Assembly: GCF_001312865.1 (NCBI RefSeq)
Contig: NZ_BBER01000012.1
Span: 1-34,706 of the forward strand
From: Lacticaseibacillus thailandensis DSM 22698 = JCM 13996
GTDB taxonomy: Bacteria; Bacillota; Bacilli; Lactobacillales; Lactobacillaceae
DNA: 34,706 bases
Reading direction: 5' to 3'
The position numbers and the translations under genes are program-made. Positions 16,566-26,016 of this stretch are shown piece after piece. The notes under the pieces were generated by a model that was not told where the DNA came from, made no database searches, and was given only the letters and a program-made list of their open reading frames with translations. Positions within the stretch are counted from its first letter, which is position 1; each line of letters starts with the position of its first letter.

Positions 16566-18708
16566 ATGGAGTTAATTGAAAGTATCATGGCAATGGTTGC
16601 CCTGGTCATCCTGGGTAGTGTCATCAACCGTTACCTGGTGGTGGTCCCTGTAGCTTTGATTCAGGCCGCTTTGGGTTTGATTGTGGCGCTGGCGTTTCGC
16701 ATTCAGCTCCAGGTCAGCACGGATTGGTTCATGTTGCTGTTCATGGCCCCCCTGCTGTTTAACGATGGGCGACATTACCCTAAACGCCAATTGTGGTACC
16801 TCCGGGGCCCATTTTGGGTAACGCCGTCCTGTTGGTGTTGGCCTCAACCGTGGTGGGTGGGTACGTCTTGCACTGGGTAGCTCCGGGTATTCCCTTGGCG
16901 GCCACCTTTGCGTTAGCCGCAATTTTATCCCCAACGGACTTAATCGCCGTGCAGGGGTTGGCGGCGCGAATCCACCTACCGAAGAACGTTTTAAACTTGG
17001 TCGCCGGCGAAAGCATGATTAACGACGCCAGTGGCTGATCAGTTTTAAGTACGCGGTGGCGGCCGCGGTTTCGGGCGCGTTCGTTCTGCGGAACGCGGTA
17101 CGCGACTTTGCCTACGTCACCGTCGTTGGGTTACTCGTGGGATTCATACTGATTACGTGCATTAATGCGTTACGGCGTTGGCTATTGAAGCAGGGTATCA
17201 ACGACTACGCCCTGCACACCGCACTACAAATTTTAACTCCCTTTGTGGTTTACTTTGTTGCTGACGAGTTGTTGCACGCGTCGGGGGTCATCGCGGTCGT
17301 CATTGCAGGGTTACTGAGTAACGGCCAAACCAGTCTCCAAAGTTCGGTCCTACCGGAATTACGGTTGGTTTCGGAACGCACCTGGGACATCGTGGTGTAC
17401 TTGCTGAACGGAATCATTTTTGTGCTGTTGGGAATGGAATTGCCCATGGCAATGGGGGCGACCATTCGCAGTGAACAGGCTAGCACCATCCAGGCGCTGC
17501 TCCTGGTCGGGTTGATGTACGTGCTGCTACTTGTGGTCCGGGTGGCCTGGCTGTACGGCAATTTGGTACTAACCGCCCGCCGCACCCATAACCCTAGCCA
17601 GCCCTGGCGGTGGCCCTCGGTGCAACAAGCGTTGGTTGCCGGTATTTCCGGTGTGCGTGGTGCTATTACCCTGATTGGGGTGTTGTCACTCCCAGCAACG
17701 GTGGCCAGCGGAGCGGGATTTCCGTCGCGGTCACTGATTCTCTTTGTCGCCGCCGGTGTGGTTATTTTGAGCTTGGTCATGGCGTCCGTTGCGCTCCCGC
17801 TGATTACGCGGGAACGGGTCGTGGTTCAGGGCCGTGGTGATTCCGCAGCCCTAGCCGCGTCCGATCAGAATGACGACGATGATGATGACGACGCCGTGGT
17901 TGCCGCCCAGTTGACGTACCCAGAGGCGCAAAGTTACACCCTCCAATCGGCCGTGCGGATGATCGAGTCCGAACGGCGGACGGACAACCAGAAACCCGCC
18001 TTGGACCTGTTAGCGGAATACCAAGACCGCATTCGGCGTCTGGCGTACATCAACGCCGACGCCCCCGATGACGCCATTCCGCCACTGTTAGCGGACGAGC
18101 TGAATTTGCGGCGCATCGGCTTAGTGGGCGAGCAACGGGCGCTCACGCAACTGTGGCGTGATGGTCGGATTTTGGCGGATACTTACCTAGCCACCCGCGA
18201 ACGTATTCAACAGCGGGTCGAAGACATTGACCGGTCGTTGACCCACGCCGGGCGGCGCAGCCCGTCCGCGTGGTTGCGGCACCGGTGGCGACGCGTTAAA
18301 CGGAGTATGGCGCATCTGCGGCTGGGCGACCGCCGAGCTGGTCATCACTACAATGAGCAGTTGCTGGTCGAGAAGGAGACGGCCAAAGGGGGTCTGAAAC
18401 ACCTGAGTGCCGTGATGCGCCAACAGCCGGCAGCGGCGGCGCAGTACGACCGGCAGATGGTGTACGCACAAGTGGTGCACTACCGCAACCGTATTGCCAG
18501 CGCAAAGGCGGCCGGGCAACAACGCAATACCGAATATGATGATGAATTACGGCGGCTACGACTGCTCGGCTTTGCGGCCGAACGGTCAGCCATTCGGCGC
18601 TTAATGGATAATGGTTACATCACGACGCGCATGGCGACCAAGCTGAGTGCGGACGTGAGTTACAGTGAAAACGCGGTGAACCTGGCCGACGCGAACGATG
18701 CGTCCTAA
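16566..18708 (+). CDS. CPA1-family Na+/H+ antiporter with long cytoplasmic tail (two frameshifts)
   Basis: NhaP/NhaK-type cation:proton antiporter for pH and Na+ homeostasis. About twelve hydrophobic segments run to residue 413, including the transport motif [18 protein letters not shown], then [15 protein letters not shown] and [16 protein letters not shown] hydrophilic tail of about 300 residues follows, opening with seven consecutive Asp (17873-17893) and rich in Arg/Gln/Ala helix. Two bases are missing: one C at 16808-16810 (restores [11 protein letters not shown]) and one C at 17035 (restores [12 protein letters not shown]). Corrected length is 714 residues. ATG at 16566 follows GAGGAGGG, 25 nt after murB. 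Its position between murB and potA is unusual. Confidence 0.88.
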
Positions 18709-18728
18709 CGCACGATCAATTACAGGTA

Positions 18729-18747
18729 CACCCCACGGGTTGGGGTG
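18729..18747 (+). promoter_or_regulatory. Hairpin covering the upstream ribosome binding site of potA
   Basis: CACCCCA (18729-18735) pairs perfectly with TGGGGTG (18741-18747) around CGGGT. The right arm contains the only SD-like GGGG for the ATG at 18756. A second start, TTG at 18771, has its own free GGGGGA. Confidence 0.4.
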
Positions 18748-18755
18748 ATACATAT

Positions 18756-19858
18756 ATGGGGGAAAACGCCTTGACAACACCAATCGTTGAATTGCGTCAC
18801 GTGTTTAAGAACTACGGGGACACGACCGTCCTCAAGGATATCGACATTAGTTTGGAGGCGGGGAAGTTCTATACCCTGCTCGGACCTTCTGGGAGCGGTA
18901 AGACCACCATCCTGCGGGCAATTGCGGGCTTTTTGAGCGTGAGTGGTGGTGACGTCATGATTGCGGGGCAGCGGGTCAACGATATTCCCGCCAACCAGCG
19001 CGACGTTAATACCGTGTTTCAGGATTACGCCCTGTTTCCACACATGGACGTTTTTGATAACGTGGCGTACGGCCTGCGCATTCGCAAGGTCGACAAAGCT
19101 GCCATCATGACGCGGGTGCAGGACGCCCTTCACATGGTGCGGTTGGATAATCTCGGTGACCGCATGATTGGTGAACTATCCGGAGGGCAGCAGCAACGGG
19201 TGGCCATTGCCCGTGCCATTGTGTTGGAACCCAAGGTCTTATTGCTCGACGAACCACTTTCGGCCCTGGACGCCAAGTTGCGGCAGGACATGCAGTACGA
19301 GTTGCGGGAGTTGCAGCAACGGCTGGGCATCACGTTCCTCTTTGTGACCCACGACCAGGAAGAAGCACTGGCGTTGTCTGATGAGATTTTTGTCATGAAC
19401 GACGGCCAGGTACAGCAAAGTGGCACGCCCGTGGACATCTACGACGAGCCCATCAACCACTTTGTGGCGGACTTTATCGGTCAAAGCAACATTGTGCGCG
19501 GCCGTATGATTGCCGATTACCAGGTGCAGTTCAACGGGAAAACCTTTGAGTGTGCAGACGCGGGGATGCGGCCGAACGAAGCCGTGGAAGTCGTTTTACG
19601 CCCGGAGGACCTCGACATTACGGCGTTGGCACAGGGGAAAGTCGCAGTACGGGTCGACACCCAGTTGTTCCGTGGGGACTACTACGAAATTGTGGCCTAT
19701 GACGATGCAGATAATGAGTGGCTGATTCATTCGACCAACCGGCGCCGGAAAAGGGCTTGGTGGGTTTGTACTTTGACCCGGAGGACATTCACGTGATGCG
19801 CTTTGGCGAGTCGGAGGAAGACTTTGATGCCCGGTTGGAGAGTTACGAGGAGGAGTAA
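18756..19858 (+). CDS. potA: Spermidine/putrescine ABC transporter ATP-binding protein PotA (one frameshift)
   Basis: ATPase of the polyamine importer PotABCD. ABC motifs in order: Walker [11 protein letters not shown]-loop [11 protein letters not shown], signature LSGGQQQR, Walker [10 protein letters not shown]-loop SALD, H-switch VTHDQEEA; then a C-terminal TOBE-type regulatory domain ([10 protein letters not shown]). The frame breaks at 19739-19740 (CC for CCC): restoring it gives [20 protein letters not shown] and ends ESYEEE at 19858, 367 residues. As written, the protein loses its last 40 correct residues. The start may be ATG 18756 or TTG 18771; the second matches the usual N-terminal length of the family better. 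potB follows after 3 nt. Confidence 0.92.
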
Positions 19859-19861
19859 ACC

Positions 19862-20685
19862 ATGCGTAAAACCGTTAATGCGGGTTACTACATCCCGTAC
19901 TTCCTGTGGTTGACGTTGTTTGTGGTCGCCCCGGTGGTGCTGATCTGTTACCAAAGTTTTTTTTGACACCAACGGGCACTTTACCCTGACTAATTACGTC
20001 GAATACTTCCAATCCGGCACCTACCTAGCCATGACGTTCAACTCGGTGTGGTACGCCCTCATCATCACGGCGGTGACGCTATTGGTGAGTTACCCGGCGG
20101 CGTACTTTTTGCACTACACCAAGCACAAGCAGCTGTGGTTACTGTTACTGATCATGCCGACCTGGATCAATCTGTTACTAAAGGCGTACGCTTTTATCGG
20201 CATCCTGGGCAAGCACGGTGCCTCAACAACGTGTTGGGTGTGCTGGGGCTGGCACCGCATCAGTTCCTATTTACTGACGCCGCGTTTATTCTCGTGGCGG
20301 CGTACATCGAAATTCCGTTCATGATTTTACCCATCTTTAATGCCATTGAGGAACTCAACGAGGGTCTGATCAACGCTAGTAAGGACCTGGGGGCTAGTGG
20401 CTGGCAAACGTTTACCCGCGTTGTGCTGCCCCTGAGTATGTCAGGGGTCAAAAGCGGTGTGCAAGCCGTCTTCATTCCCAGTCTGAGTCTCTTTATGCTG
20501 ACCCGGCTCATTGGTGGTAACCGCGTGATTACGCTGGGGACTGCCATTGAGGAACATTTCCTCACCACGATGAACTGGGGCATGGGTTCGACCATCGGCG
20601 TGGTACTTATTGTCGCATGGTGATCATCATGCTACTGACGAGTGAGCGGCAACACCGGAAAGGGCGGGTGATTCACCGTGCGTAA
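19862..20685 (+). CDS. potB: Polyamine ABC transporter permease PotB (three frameshifts)
   Basis: Inner-membrane permease of the polyamine importer. Hydrophobic segments include YYIPYFLWLTLFVVAPVVLI, FNSVWYALIITAVTLLVSY and LLLLIMPTWINLLLKAYAF. The EAA loop that contacts PotA is seen as LINASKDLGASGWQTFTRVVLP. Three shifts: an extra T in the run at 19957-19964 (creates a stop after CYQSFF), a missing base at 20220-20222 (GKHG joins LNNVLGVLGL), and a missing C at 20616 (restores LIVAMVIIMLLTSE). Corrected length 274 residues, normal. The ATG at 19862 follows GAGGAGG at the end of potA, and the stop overlaps the potC GTG by 8 nt. It is the most damaged reading frame in the window. Confidence 0.88.
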
Positions 20686-21483
20686 ATTTAAGTGGTCCCA
20701 CCTTTATCTGCTGTTAACGTTTGTGGTTTTGTACCTGCCCATTGGCTACCTGATCCTCTACTCGTTCTCGGAGGGGGAACGGATGACCAACTACCACGGG
20801 TTTACTTGGCAGCACTACCAGGAGCTGTTTGCTGATCCACGCATGATTCAAATCGTGCTCGATACGTTGATTGTGGCGCTGTTATCAGCGCTAGTTGCGA
20901 CGATCATTGGCACGCTGGGGGCACTGGCGATTAACAACACCACGCGGCCGTCAGTTAAGAACACGATTTTATCGCTCAACAATATTTTGATGGTGAGTCC
21001 GGACGTGATTATTGGTGCCAGCTTTTTGATCTTCTTCACGGCGTTACGGGTACCCTGGGGTTCATGTCGGTACTGCTCAGTCACATTGCGTTTTCCATTC
21101 CCATTGTTGTGTTGATGGTGTTACCAAAATTACGGGAACTGTCGGCCAGCCTGATTGACGCGGCGCGTGATATTGGTGCGTCCAATCTGCAGGTGTTGAA
21201 AGACGTGATCATTCCGTTCATTACGCCGGGGATTTTTGCCGGATTTTTCATGGCGATGACCTACTCACTGGATGACTTTGCGGTGACCTTCTTCGTGACT
21301 GGGAACGGTTTTGAGACCTTGTCAGTGGAAATTTACGCGCGGGCTCGCCAAGGTATTAGTCTCGAGATCAACGCACTGTCGGGCATCATGTTTATCTTTG
21401 CCCTGGTATTGGTTGTGGGTTATTACTTTGTCCAGCGCGGGCAGAGTGCGCGGAAGACCAAAAAGCGGGGGGTGACCCGGTAA
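20678..21483 (+). CDS. potC: Polyamine ABC transporter permease PotC (one frameshift)
   Basis: Second permease of PotABCD. Membrane segments: LYLLLTFVVLYLPIGYLIL, VLDTLIVALLSALVATIIG, PDVIIGASFLIFFTAL, LSHIAFSIPIVVLMVLP, and a last helix from IMFIFALVLVVGYYF. EAA loop: SLIDAARDIGASNLQVLKD. The frame breaks between 21044 and 21056; one extra C in CCC at 21053-21055 gives ALRVPLGFMSVLLSH, though an insertion a few bases earlier would also work. Corrected length 268 residues. GTG start at 20678 overlaps the potB stop; TAA at 21483 lies 1 nt before potD. Confidence 0.9.
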
Positions 21484-21484
21484 C

Positions 21485-22532
21485 ATGAAAAAGCTGATTG
21501 CTTTAGCAATGGCCATTATCGTGGCCTGCTTGGGTTTGGCCGTTGGTAGTCACCGGTTGTCCGCGTCCACGGGCGATACCGGGCGCAATGTGCTTAACCT
21601 CGCTAACTGGGGAGATTACATTGACCCCAAACTAATCACTAAGTTTGAGCGGGAAACGGGTTACCACGTTAATCTGGAAACCTTTGATAGTAACGAGGGG
21701 ATGTACACCAAGATCAAGCAGGGTGGCACCGACTATGACCTGACGGTGCCCAGCGAGTACATGGTCGCTAAGATGCGCAAAGAGGGGCTGCTCCTCAAGT
21801 TAGACCGGTCGCGCCTGCATGGCCTGCACAACTTTGGGTCAGCTTCATGAACCGTAGCTTTGATCCGGGCAACAAGTATTCCATCCCGTACTTCTGGGGC
21901 ACACTCGGCATCATTTATAACGATAAGTACGTCAAACCCGGAGCTATCCAGCACTGGAATGATCTGTGGTCGCGCCGGTATCGGGGTGACATTATGCTGA
22001 TTGATTCGGCACGAGACATCATGGGGATGAGCTTGGTGTCGTTGGGAAAGTCGATGAACACTACCGACCAACCGCCTTCACGTTGACCCCAAACGTGAAG
22101 GCGGTTGTCGCTGACGAAATCAAAATGTATATGGAGCAAGATGAGGCCGCCATTGCGGTGGACTGGTCAGGTGAAGCCAGCGAAATGCTCGCCGAGAACA
22201 AGCACTTGCACTACGTGGTACCGAGCGAGGGGAGTAACTTGTGGTTTGACAACCTGGTCATTCCACGGACGGCGAAGCACTTCAAGGCTATTTACGCTTT
22301 CCTGAACTTCATGATGCAACCGCAAAACGCGGCGCAAAACGCCGAGTACGTCGGGTACGCGACGCCGAACAACCGGGCCCGGGCACTTTTGCCAGCCTCG
22401 GTGCGCAACGACCGCCAGTTTTACCCGGATGCTGCTACGATGCGGCACCTAGAAGTCTATGACGATTTGGCACCCAAAGTAGTGGGCGAATACAACGACC
22501 TGTTCCTTGAATTTAAGATGTACCGCAAGTAA
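21485..22532 (+). CDS. potD: Polyamine-binding lipoprotein PotD (two frameshifts)
   Basis: Extracellular substrate-binding protein for spermidine/putrescine. The N-terminus MKKLIALAMAIIVAC fits a lipoprotein signal peptide with lipobox IVAC (modified Cys15). Mature-domain motifs: LANWGDYIDP, FERETGYHVN, TFDSNEGMYTKIKQGG, DLTVPSEYMVAKM, KYSIPYFWGTLGIIYND, EDEAAIAVDWSGEA-like EQDEAAIAVDWSGEA, and NLWFDNLVIP. Frame breaks near 21840-21843 (one base missing before MNRSFDPG) and at 22068-22069 (CC for CCC, restoring TTDPTAFTLTPNVK). Corrected length is 349 residues. Last gene of the operon, followed by a terminator. Confidence 0.9.
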
Positions 22533-22544
22533 TTTGGCGCCGTT

Positions 22545-22594
22545 AAAGACGGTCAACCTGCACGGCATGTAGCCGCGGGCTGGCCGTCTTTTTT
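22545..22594 (+). terminator. Terminator after potABCD
   Basis: AAAGACGG at 22545-22552 pairs with CCGTCTTT at 22584-22591, and the T run continues to 22594. The loop is long and contains further GC-rich pairing potential. Confidence 0.75.
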
Positions 22595-22622
22595 GGTTGG
22601 CAAGAGTGCTTAGACATCAGCA

Positions 22623-22666
22623 AAACACGAACAATAAAAATACGAACAATAAAATTGTTCCCTTTT
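22623..22666. promoter_or_regulatory. Cluster of three PurR-box-like sites
   Basis: Compared with the Firmicutes PurBox AWWWCCGAACWWT, AAACACGAACAAT (22623-22635) matches 11 of 13, AAATACGAACAAT (22638-22650) 12 of 13, and the reverse-strand site AAAAGGGAACAAT (22654-22666) 11 of 13. The first two are direct repeats 15 bp apart; the last two form GAACAAT-AAA-ATTGTTC, a perfect inverted repeat. They lie just upstream of the pur promoter, as expected for PurR, a PRPP-responsive regulator. Confidence 0.75.
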
Positions 22667-22670
22667 AGCG

Positions 22671-22699
22671 TTGAACGGTCCATAATTCCGTGCTACACT
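22671..22699 (+). promoter_or_regulatory. Promoter of the pur operon
   Basis: TTGAAC (22671-22676) and TACACT (22694-22699) with a 17-bp spacer. The transcript would start near 22706, only about 24 nt before purE, leaving no room for a purine riboswitch; control must come from the PurR boxes next to the -35. Confidence 0.75.
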
Positions 22700-22729
22700 C
22701 ATGGCAACAACGGGAAAAGGAGATTACCG

Positions 22730-23216
22730 ATGACGAAGGTAGCAGTGGTGATGGGCTCGACTTCAGATTGGCCCACAATGCAGTTAGCAACACAACAGTT
22801 AACGGAACTAGGTATTGCCTATGATAGCAAGGTTATTTCGGCTCACCGGATGCCGGACACCTTGGCAAAATTTGGTCGTTCTGCCCGGGCCGCGGGGTAC
22901 GCAGTCATTATTGCTGGTGCGGGTGGTGCCGCGCATTTACCGGGGATGTTGCTGCCAACACCACGTTGCCGGTGGTGGGCGTGCCCATCAAAACACGAAC
23001 ATTAAACGGAATGGATTCGTTGCTGTCGATTGTGCAGATGCCGGGTGGCGTCCCGGTCGGTACGATGGCAATTGGCGCAGCGGGAGCCACCAATGCGGCC
23101 CTTTTTGCGGCAGCCATCCTGCGGTCACTGACCGCCAGGTAGCCGGGCGTCTGGAGGCTTTTCGCACCGCGCAGACGCAGCGTGCCACGGAAAGTGAGGC
23201 CACCATTGATGAATAA
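22730..23216 (+). CDS. purE: N5-carboxyaminoimidazole ribonucleotide mutase PurE (two frameshifts)
   Basis: Class I PurE, converting N5-CAIR (from PurK) to CAIR. Motifs: [60 protein letters not shown] with MPGGVPVGT, and [13 protein letters not shown]. Two G are missing: at 22948 (GGATGTT for GGATGGTT, restoring [16 protein letters not shown]) and at 23130 (CTGACC for CTGGACC, restoring [15 protein letters not shown]). Corrected length is 162 residues, normal. ATG at 22730 follows AAAGGAGA. It is the first gene of the operon and its stop overlaps the purK start. Confidence 0.93.
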
Positions 23217-24336
23217 GCCGATTTTGCCGCCGGCCACCATTGGCATCGTGGGCGGGGGTCAGTTAGGCCGGATGCTGGCACTTGCGGCCCGCGCGATGGG
23301 ATATCGGGTCGGCACGTTGGAGCCCACACCGGATTCGCCCACCAGCCAGGTGGCTGATTTCCAGATCACGGCCCCGTATGATGATCAGGACGCCTTGATG
23401 ACCTTGGCCCAGCGGAGCGACGTGCTGACCTATGAATTTGAAAATGTGGATTTAACGGCTTTGACCCGCGCCGCTAGCGTGGCCGCCCTGCCCCAGGGTA
23501 CGGAGTTACTAGCCATCACCAGGGACCGGTTGCGGGAAAAGTCGTTTTTGCGGGACGTCGTTGGGGTGCCAGTCACCGACTTTGCCAGTGTACCGGATCC
23601 AGACGCTTTGCCTGCGGCCGTTACGCGGGTGGGTTACCCCGCGATTTTAAAGACAACTACTGGCGGGTACGACGGGCACGGACAGCAGGACGTGAATGGT
23701 CCCGACGACCTCCCCGCAGCGCGCCGGTTGGCGGCGCAGGGTCCGTGCATTTTGGAACGGCGTTGTCAGTTTGAGCGGGAGTTGTCGCTGATGGTGACCC
23801 GCGACGGTCGCGACTACGTACGCACCTTTCCGGTCGTCGAAAATCGGCACGCACAACATATTTTGCACACCACGATTGCGCCTGCTCCTAACTTACCAGC
23901 AGCGGTTCATGCGCAGATCGACCGGCTGGCGGCGCGTATCGCGGTGGGGCTTGATCTGCGCGGCGTCCTGGGCATCGAACTATTTGCGACTGCGAACGGC
24001 GTGCTGGTCAACGAACTGGCACCGCGACCACACAATTCGGGTCATTACAGCATCGAAGCGTGCAACGTGTCGCAGTTTGCGGCGCACATCCTGAGTATTT
24101 GTGGGTTACCCATTCCGCCGGTCCGGCTGGTAGAGCGCGCGGTCATGCGCAATTTGCTGGGCGATGATCTGCTGGCAGCCCGGGCGCAGTGGCCAGCCCA
24201 CCCAGAGTGGCACGTGCATGATTACGGCAAAGCCGCGATCCGACACGGGCGCAAAATGGGGCACCTCACCGTGACCGCACCATTAACCGATGAACAAACG
24301 CACTTGTTGGCACAGGTCAAGTTAGGAGGCCAGTAA
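23209..24336 (+). CDS. purK: N5-carboxyaminoimidazole ribonucleotide synthase PurK
   Basis: ATP-grasp enzyme that carboxylates AIR with bicarbonate and ATP, partner of PurE. 375 residues, intact. N-terminal nucleotide fold TIGIVGGGQLGRMLALAARAM; YEFENVDL; TRDRLREKSFLRDVVG; ATP-grasp segments PAILKTTTGGYDGHGQ and ELSLMVTRDGRD; VLGIELFATANGVLVNELAPR and PHNSGHYSIEAC. ATG at 23209 lies within the last codons of purE (8-nt overlap) with GTGAGG upstream. Presence of PurK together with class I PurE shows the bacterial two-step carboxylation route. Confidence 0.96.
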   Translation: MNKPILPPATIGIVGGGQLGRMLALAARAMGYRVGTLEPTPDSPTSQVADFQITAPYDDQDALMTLAQRSDVLTYEFENVDLTALTRAASVAALPQGTELLAITRDRLREKSFLRDVVGVPVTDFASVPDPDALPAAVTRVGYPAILKTTTGGYDGHGQQDVNGPDDLPAARRLAAQGPCILERRCQFERELSLMVTRDGRDYVRTFPVVENRHAQHILHTTIAPAPNLPAAVHAQIDRLAARIAVGLDLRGVLGIELFATANGVLVNELAPRPHNSGHYSIEACNVSQFAAHILSICGLPIPPVRLVERAVMRNLLGDDLLAARAQWPAHPEWHVHDYGKAAIRHGRKMGHLTVTAPLTDEQTHLLAQVKLGGQ

Positions 24337-24337
24337 C

Positions 24338-25081
24338 GTGAAACAGGACGTTAAGCAAGGAGTTTTACTGTATGCCGGGAAGGCTAAGCAAGTCTTTAGT
24401 ACGGATGACCCGGAGTTATTGTGGGTGTACTACCTGGACCAGGCAACGGCCCTCAACGGTAAGAAGAAGGTGGCAATTGACGGCAAAGGCACGTTAAACC
24501 TGCATATTTCGGGCTTGCTATTTAAGGAGCTGGCGGCAACTGGGTTCCCCACGCACTTTGTGACCGACATGGATAACCAAAACATGTTGGTGCGGCGGGC
24601 CAAGATGATTCCACTCGAGGTGGTGGTACGCAACCGCGCTTCCGGCCACTTTGTGAGTCGGTTTAACGTGACGCCATTACGGGTGCTCGATCCCGCCATT
24701 CATGAGTTTTACTACAAATCCGACGCATTAGACGATCCGTTCATGAACGATGAACAGATTGTCGCTTTAGGGATTGCCCCTCGCGCAACACTGGACACGT
24801 TACGGACCATGGCGGATCAGGTCAACACCTGGCTGACCGCGCGGTGGGCCCGTGCCGGAATCGAGTTGGTAGATTTTAAGCTTGAATTTGGCCGGCTCGC
24901 TGATGGCACGTTGGTGCTCGCTGACGAACTGTCGCCGGATAACATGCGGTTAATTGACGCTCAAACCCATGCATCGTTGGATAAGGACGTTTTTCGTCAG
25001 GATGAAGGGCCACTGGTGCCGGTCTACGCGGAGGTGTTACGGCGTTTACAAGCGACTCAACAGGAGGTGCACCATGTATAA
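24338..25081 (+). CDS. purC: SAICAR synthetase PurC
   Basis: Ligates aspartate to CAIR with ATP. 247 residues, intact. Motifs: LYAGKAKQVFSTDD, NGKKKVAIDGKG, HFVTDMDNQNMLVRRAKMIP, EVVVRNRASGHFVSRF, ELVDFKLEFGR and LADELSPDNMRLID with the nucleotide-binding Asp. GTG start at 24338 with AGGAGG 6-7 nt upstream in the end of purK. purB, which often sits between purK and purC in Bacillus, is not here. Confidence 0.96.
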   Translation: MKQDVKQGVLLYAGKAKQVFSTDDPELLWVYYLDQATALNGKKKVAIDGKGTLNLHISGLLFKELAATGFPTHFVTDMDNQNMLVRRAKMIPLEVVVRNRASGHFVSRFNVTPLRVLDPAIHEFYYKSDALDDPFMNDEQIVALGIAPRATLDTLRTMADQVNTWLTARWARAGIELVDFKLEFGRLADGTLVLADELSPDNMRLIDAQTHASLDKDVFRQDEGPLVPVYAEVLRRLQATQQEVHHV

Positions 25082-25337
25082 GGCCAAGATCTTTGTCAAT
25101 TACAAGCCGTCCGTTTTGGATCCCCAAGCCCAGGCAATCCATAAAGCTTTAGTCCGTTTGGGTGATGACAACGTAGCGACGGTGATGATGGGTAAGTACT
25201 TCGAGTTGACCCTGACCGCCACTGATGTTGACGCAGCCACTGCACAGGTGGACCGCATTTGTGACCGCCTGTTGGCCAATGTCAGCATGGAAACCTACCA
25301 TTTCACGGTGACTCCAGTTGGGGAGGCCACAGTATGA
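25074..25337 (+). CDS. purS: Phosphoribosylformylglycinamidine synthase subunit PurS
   Basis: Small subunit that bridges PurL and PurQ in the three-part FGAM synthase of Gram-positive bacteria. 87 residues: YKAKIFVNYKPSVLDPQAQA, IHKALVRLGDDNV, and VDRICDRLLANVSMETYHF. It carries no catalytic residues. ATG at 25074 overlaps purC by 8 nt, with CAGGAGG 6 nt upstream; its stop overlaps the purQ start by 4 nt. Intact. Confidence 0.95.
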   Translation: MYKAKIFVNYKPSVLDPQAQAIHKALVRLGDDNVATVMMGKYFELTLTATDVDAATAQVDRICDRLLANVSMETYHFTVTPVGEATV

Positions 25338-26016
25338 AGGCGGCGGTACTAAGCTTTCCGGGTTCGAATTGTGATCAGGACTTATTGTGGGCGACGCGCC
25401 TAGTAGCTGGGGCGACTGCCGAACTCGTACCGGCAAGTGCCAGGACGCTGACTGGCTTTGACGTCGTCATGATTCCGGGTGGCTTTTCCTACGGTGACTA
25501 TCTCTGCAGTGGGGCCATTGCCAGCTTGGCACCCATTATGGCGGCGGTGCAACGGTTCGCTGCGGCCGGTGGGTACATTATTGGCATTTGCAACGGGTTT
25601 CAGATATTGACGGCGGCAGGGTTATTGCCCGGAGCCTTACAAAGCAACGCCCAGTTGGACTTTGTGTGTGCACCGGCCCCCCTGACCGTGGTGAATAACA
25701 GCACCGCGTTTACCAACGCGTACGCCGACGGGGCCAGATCACCTTGCCCATTGCTCATGGTGAGGGTAACTACTACGCGGATGCGGATACGCTTGCGTCG
25801 CTGGAGCGGCACCACCAGGTGGTTTTCCGGTACCAACACAATCCGAATGGGAGTGCGCATGATATTGCCGGCATTACCAACCGTGCTGGTAACGTGCTGG
25901 GCATGATGCCCCACCCGGAACGTGCCGTGGAGGCCATTTTGGGCGGTACTGACGGGTTGGGTGTGTTTACCTCGTTATTGACAGCAACGAAGGAGGCAGC
26001 TTATGCGGGTCGTTGA
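25334..26016 (+). CDS. purQ: FGAM synthase glutaminase subunit PurQ (one frameshift)
   Basis: Class I glutamine amidotransferase that supplies ammonia to PurL. Motifs: [36 protein letters not shown] with the nucleophile Cys, and the catalytic His and Glu in [10 protein letters not shown]. The frame breaks at 25734-25735 (CC for CCC): restoring it joins [19 protein letters not shown] and gives 227 residues, normal. As written, the Cys is in one frame and the His/Glu pair in another. ATG overlaps purS by 4 nt, and the stop overlaps purL by 14 nt. Confidence 0.95.

Noticed and set aside
19957..19964. Programmed ribosomal frameshifting at the T8 run in potB
   Set aside because: There is no downstream structure or SD-like stimulator in the right place, and two other shifts in the same gene need another explanation. 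Transcriptional slippage is kept only as an alternative.
22545..22730. Purine riboswitch before purE
   Set aside because: Only about 24 nt separate the predicted transcription start from the ATG, and none of the aptamer elements is seen.
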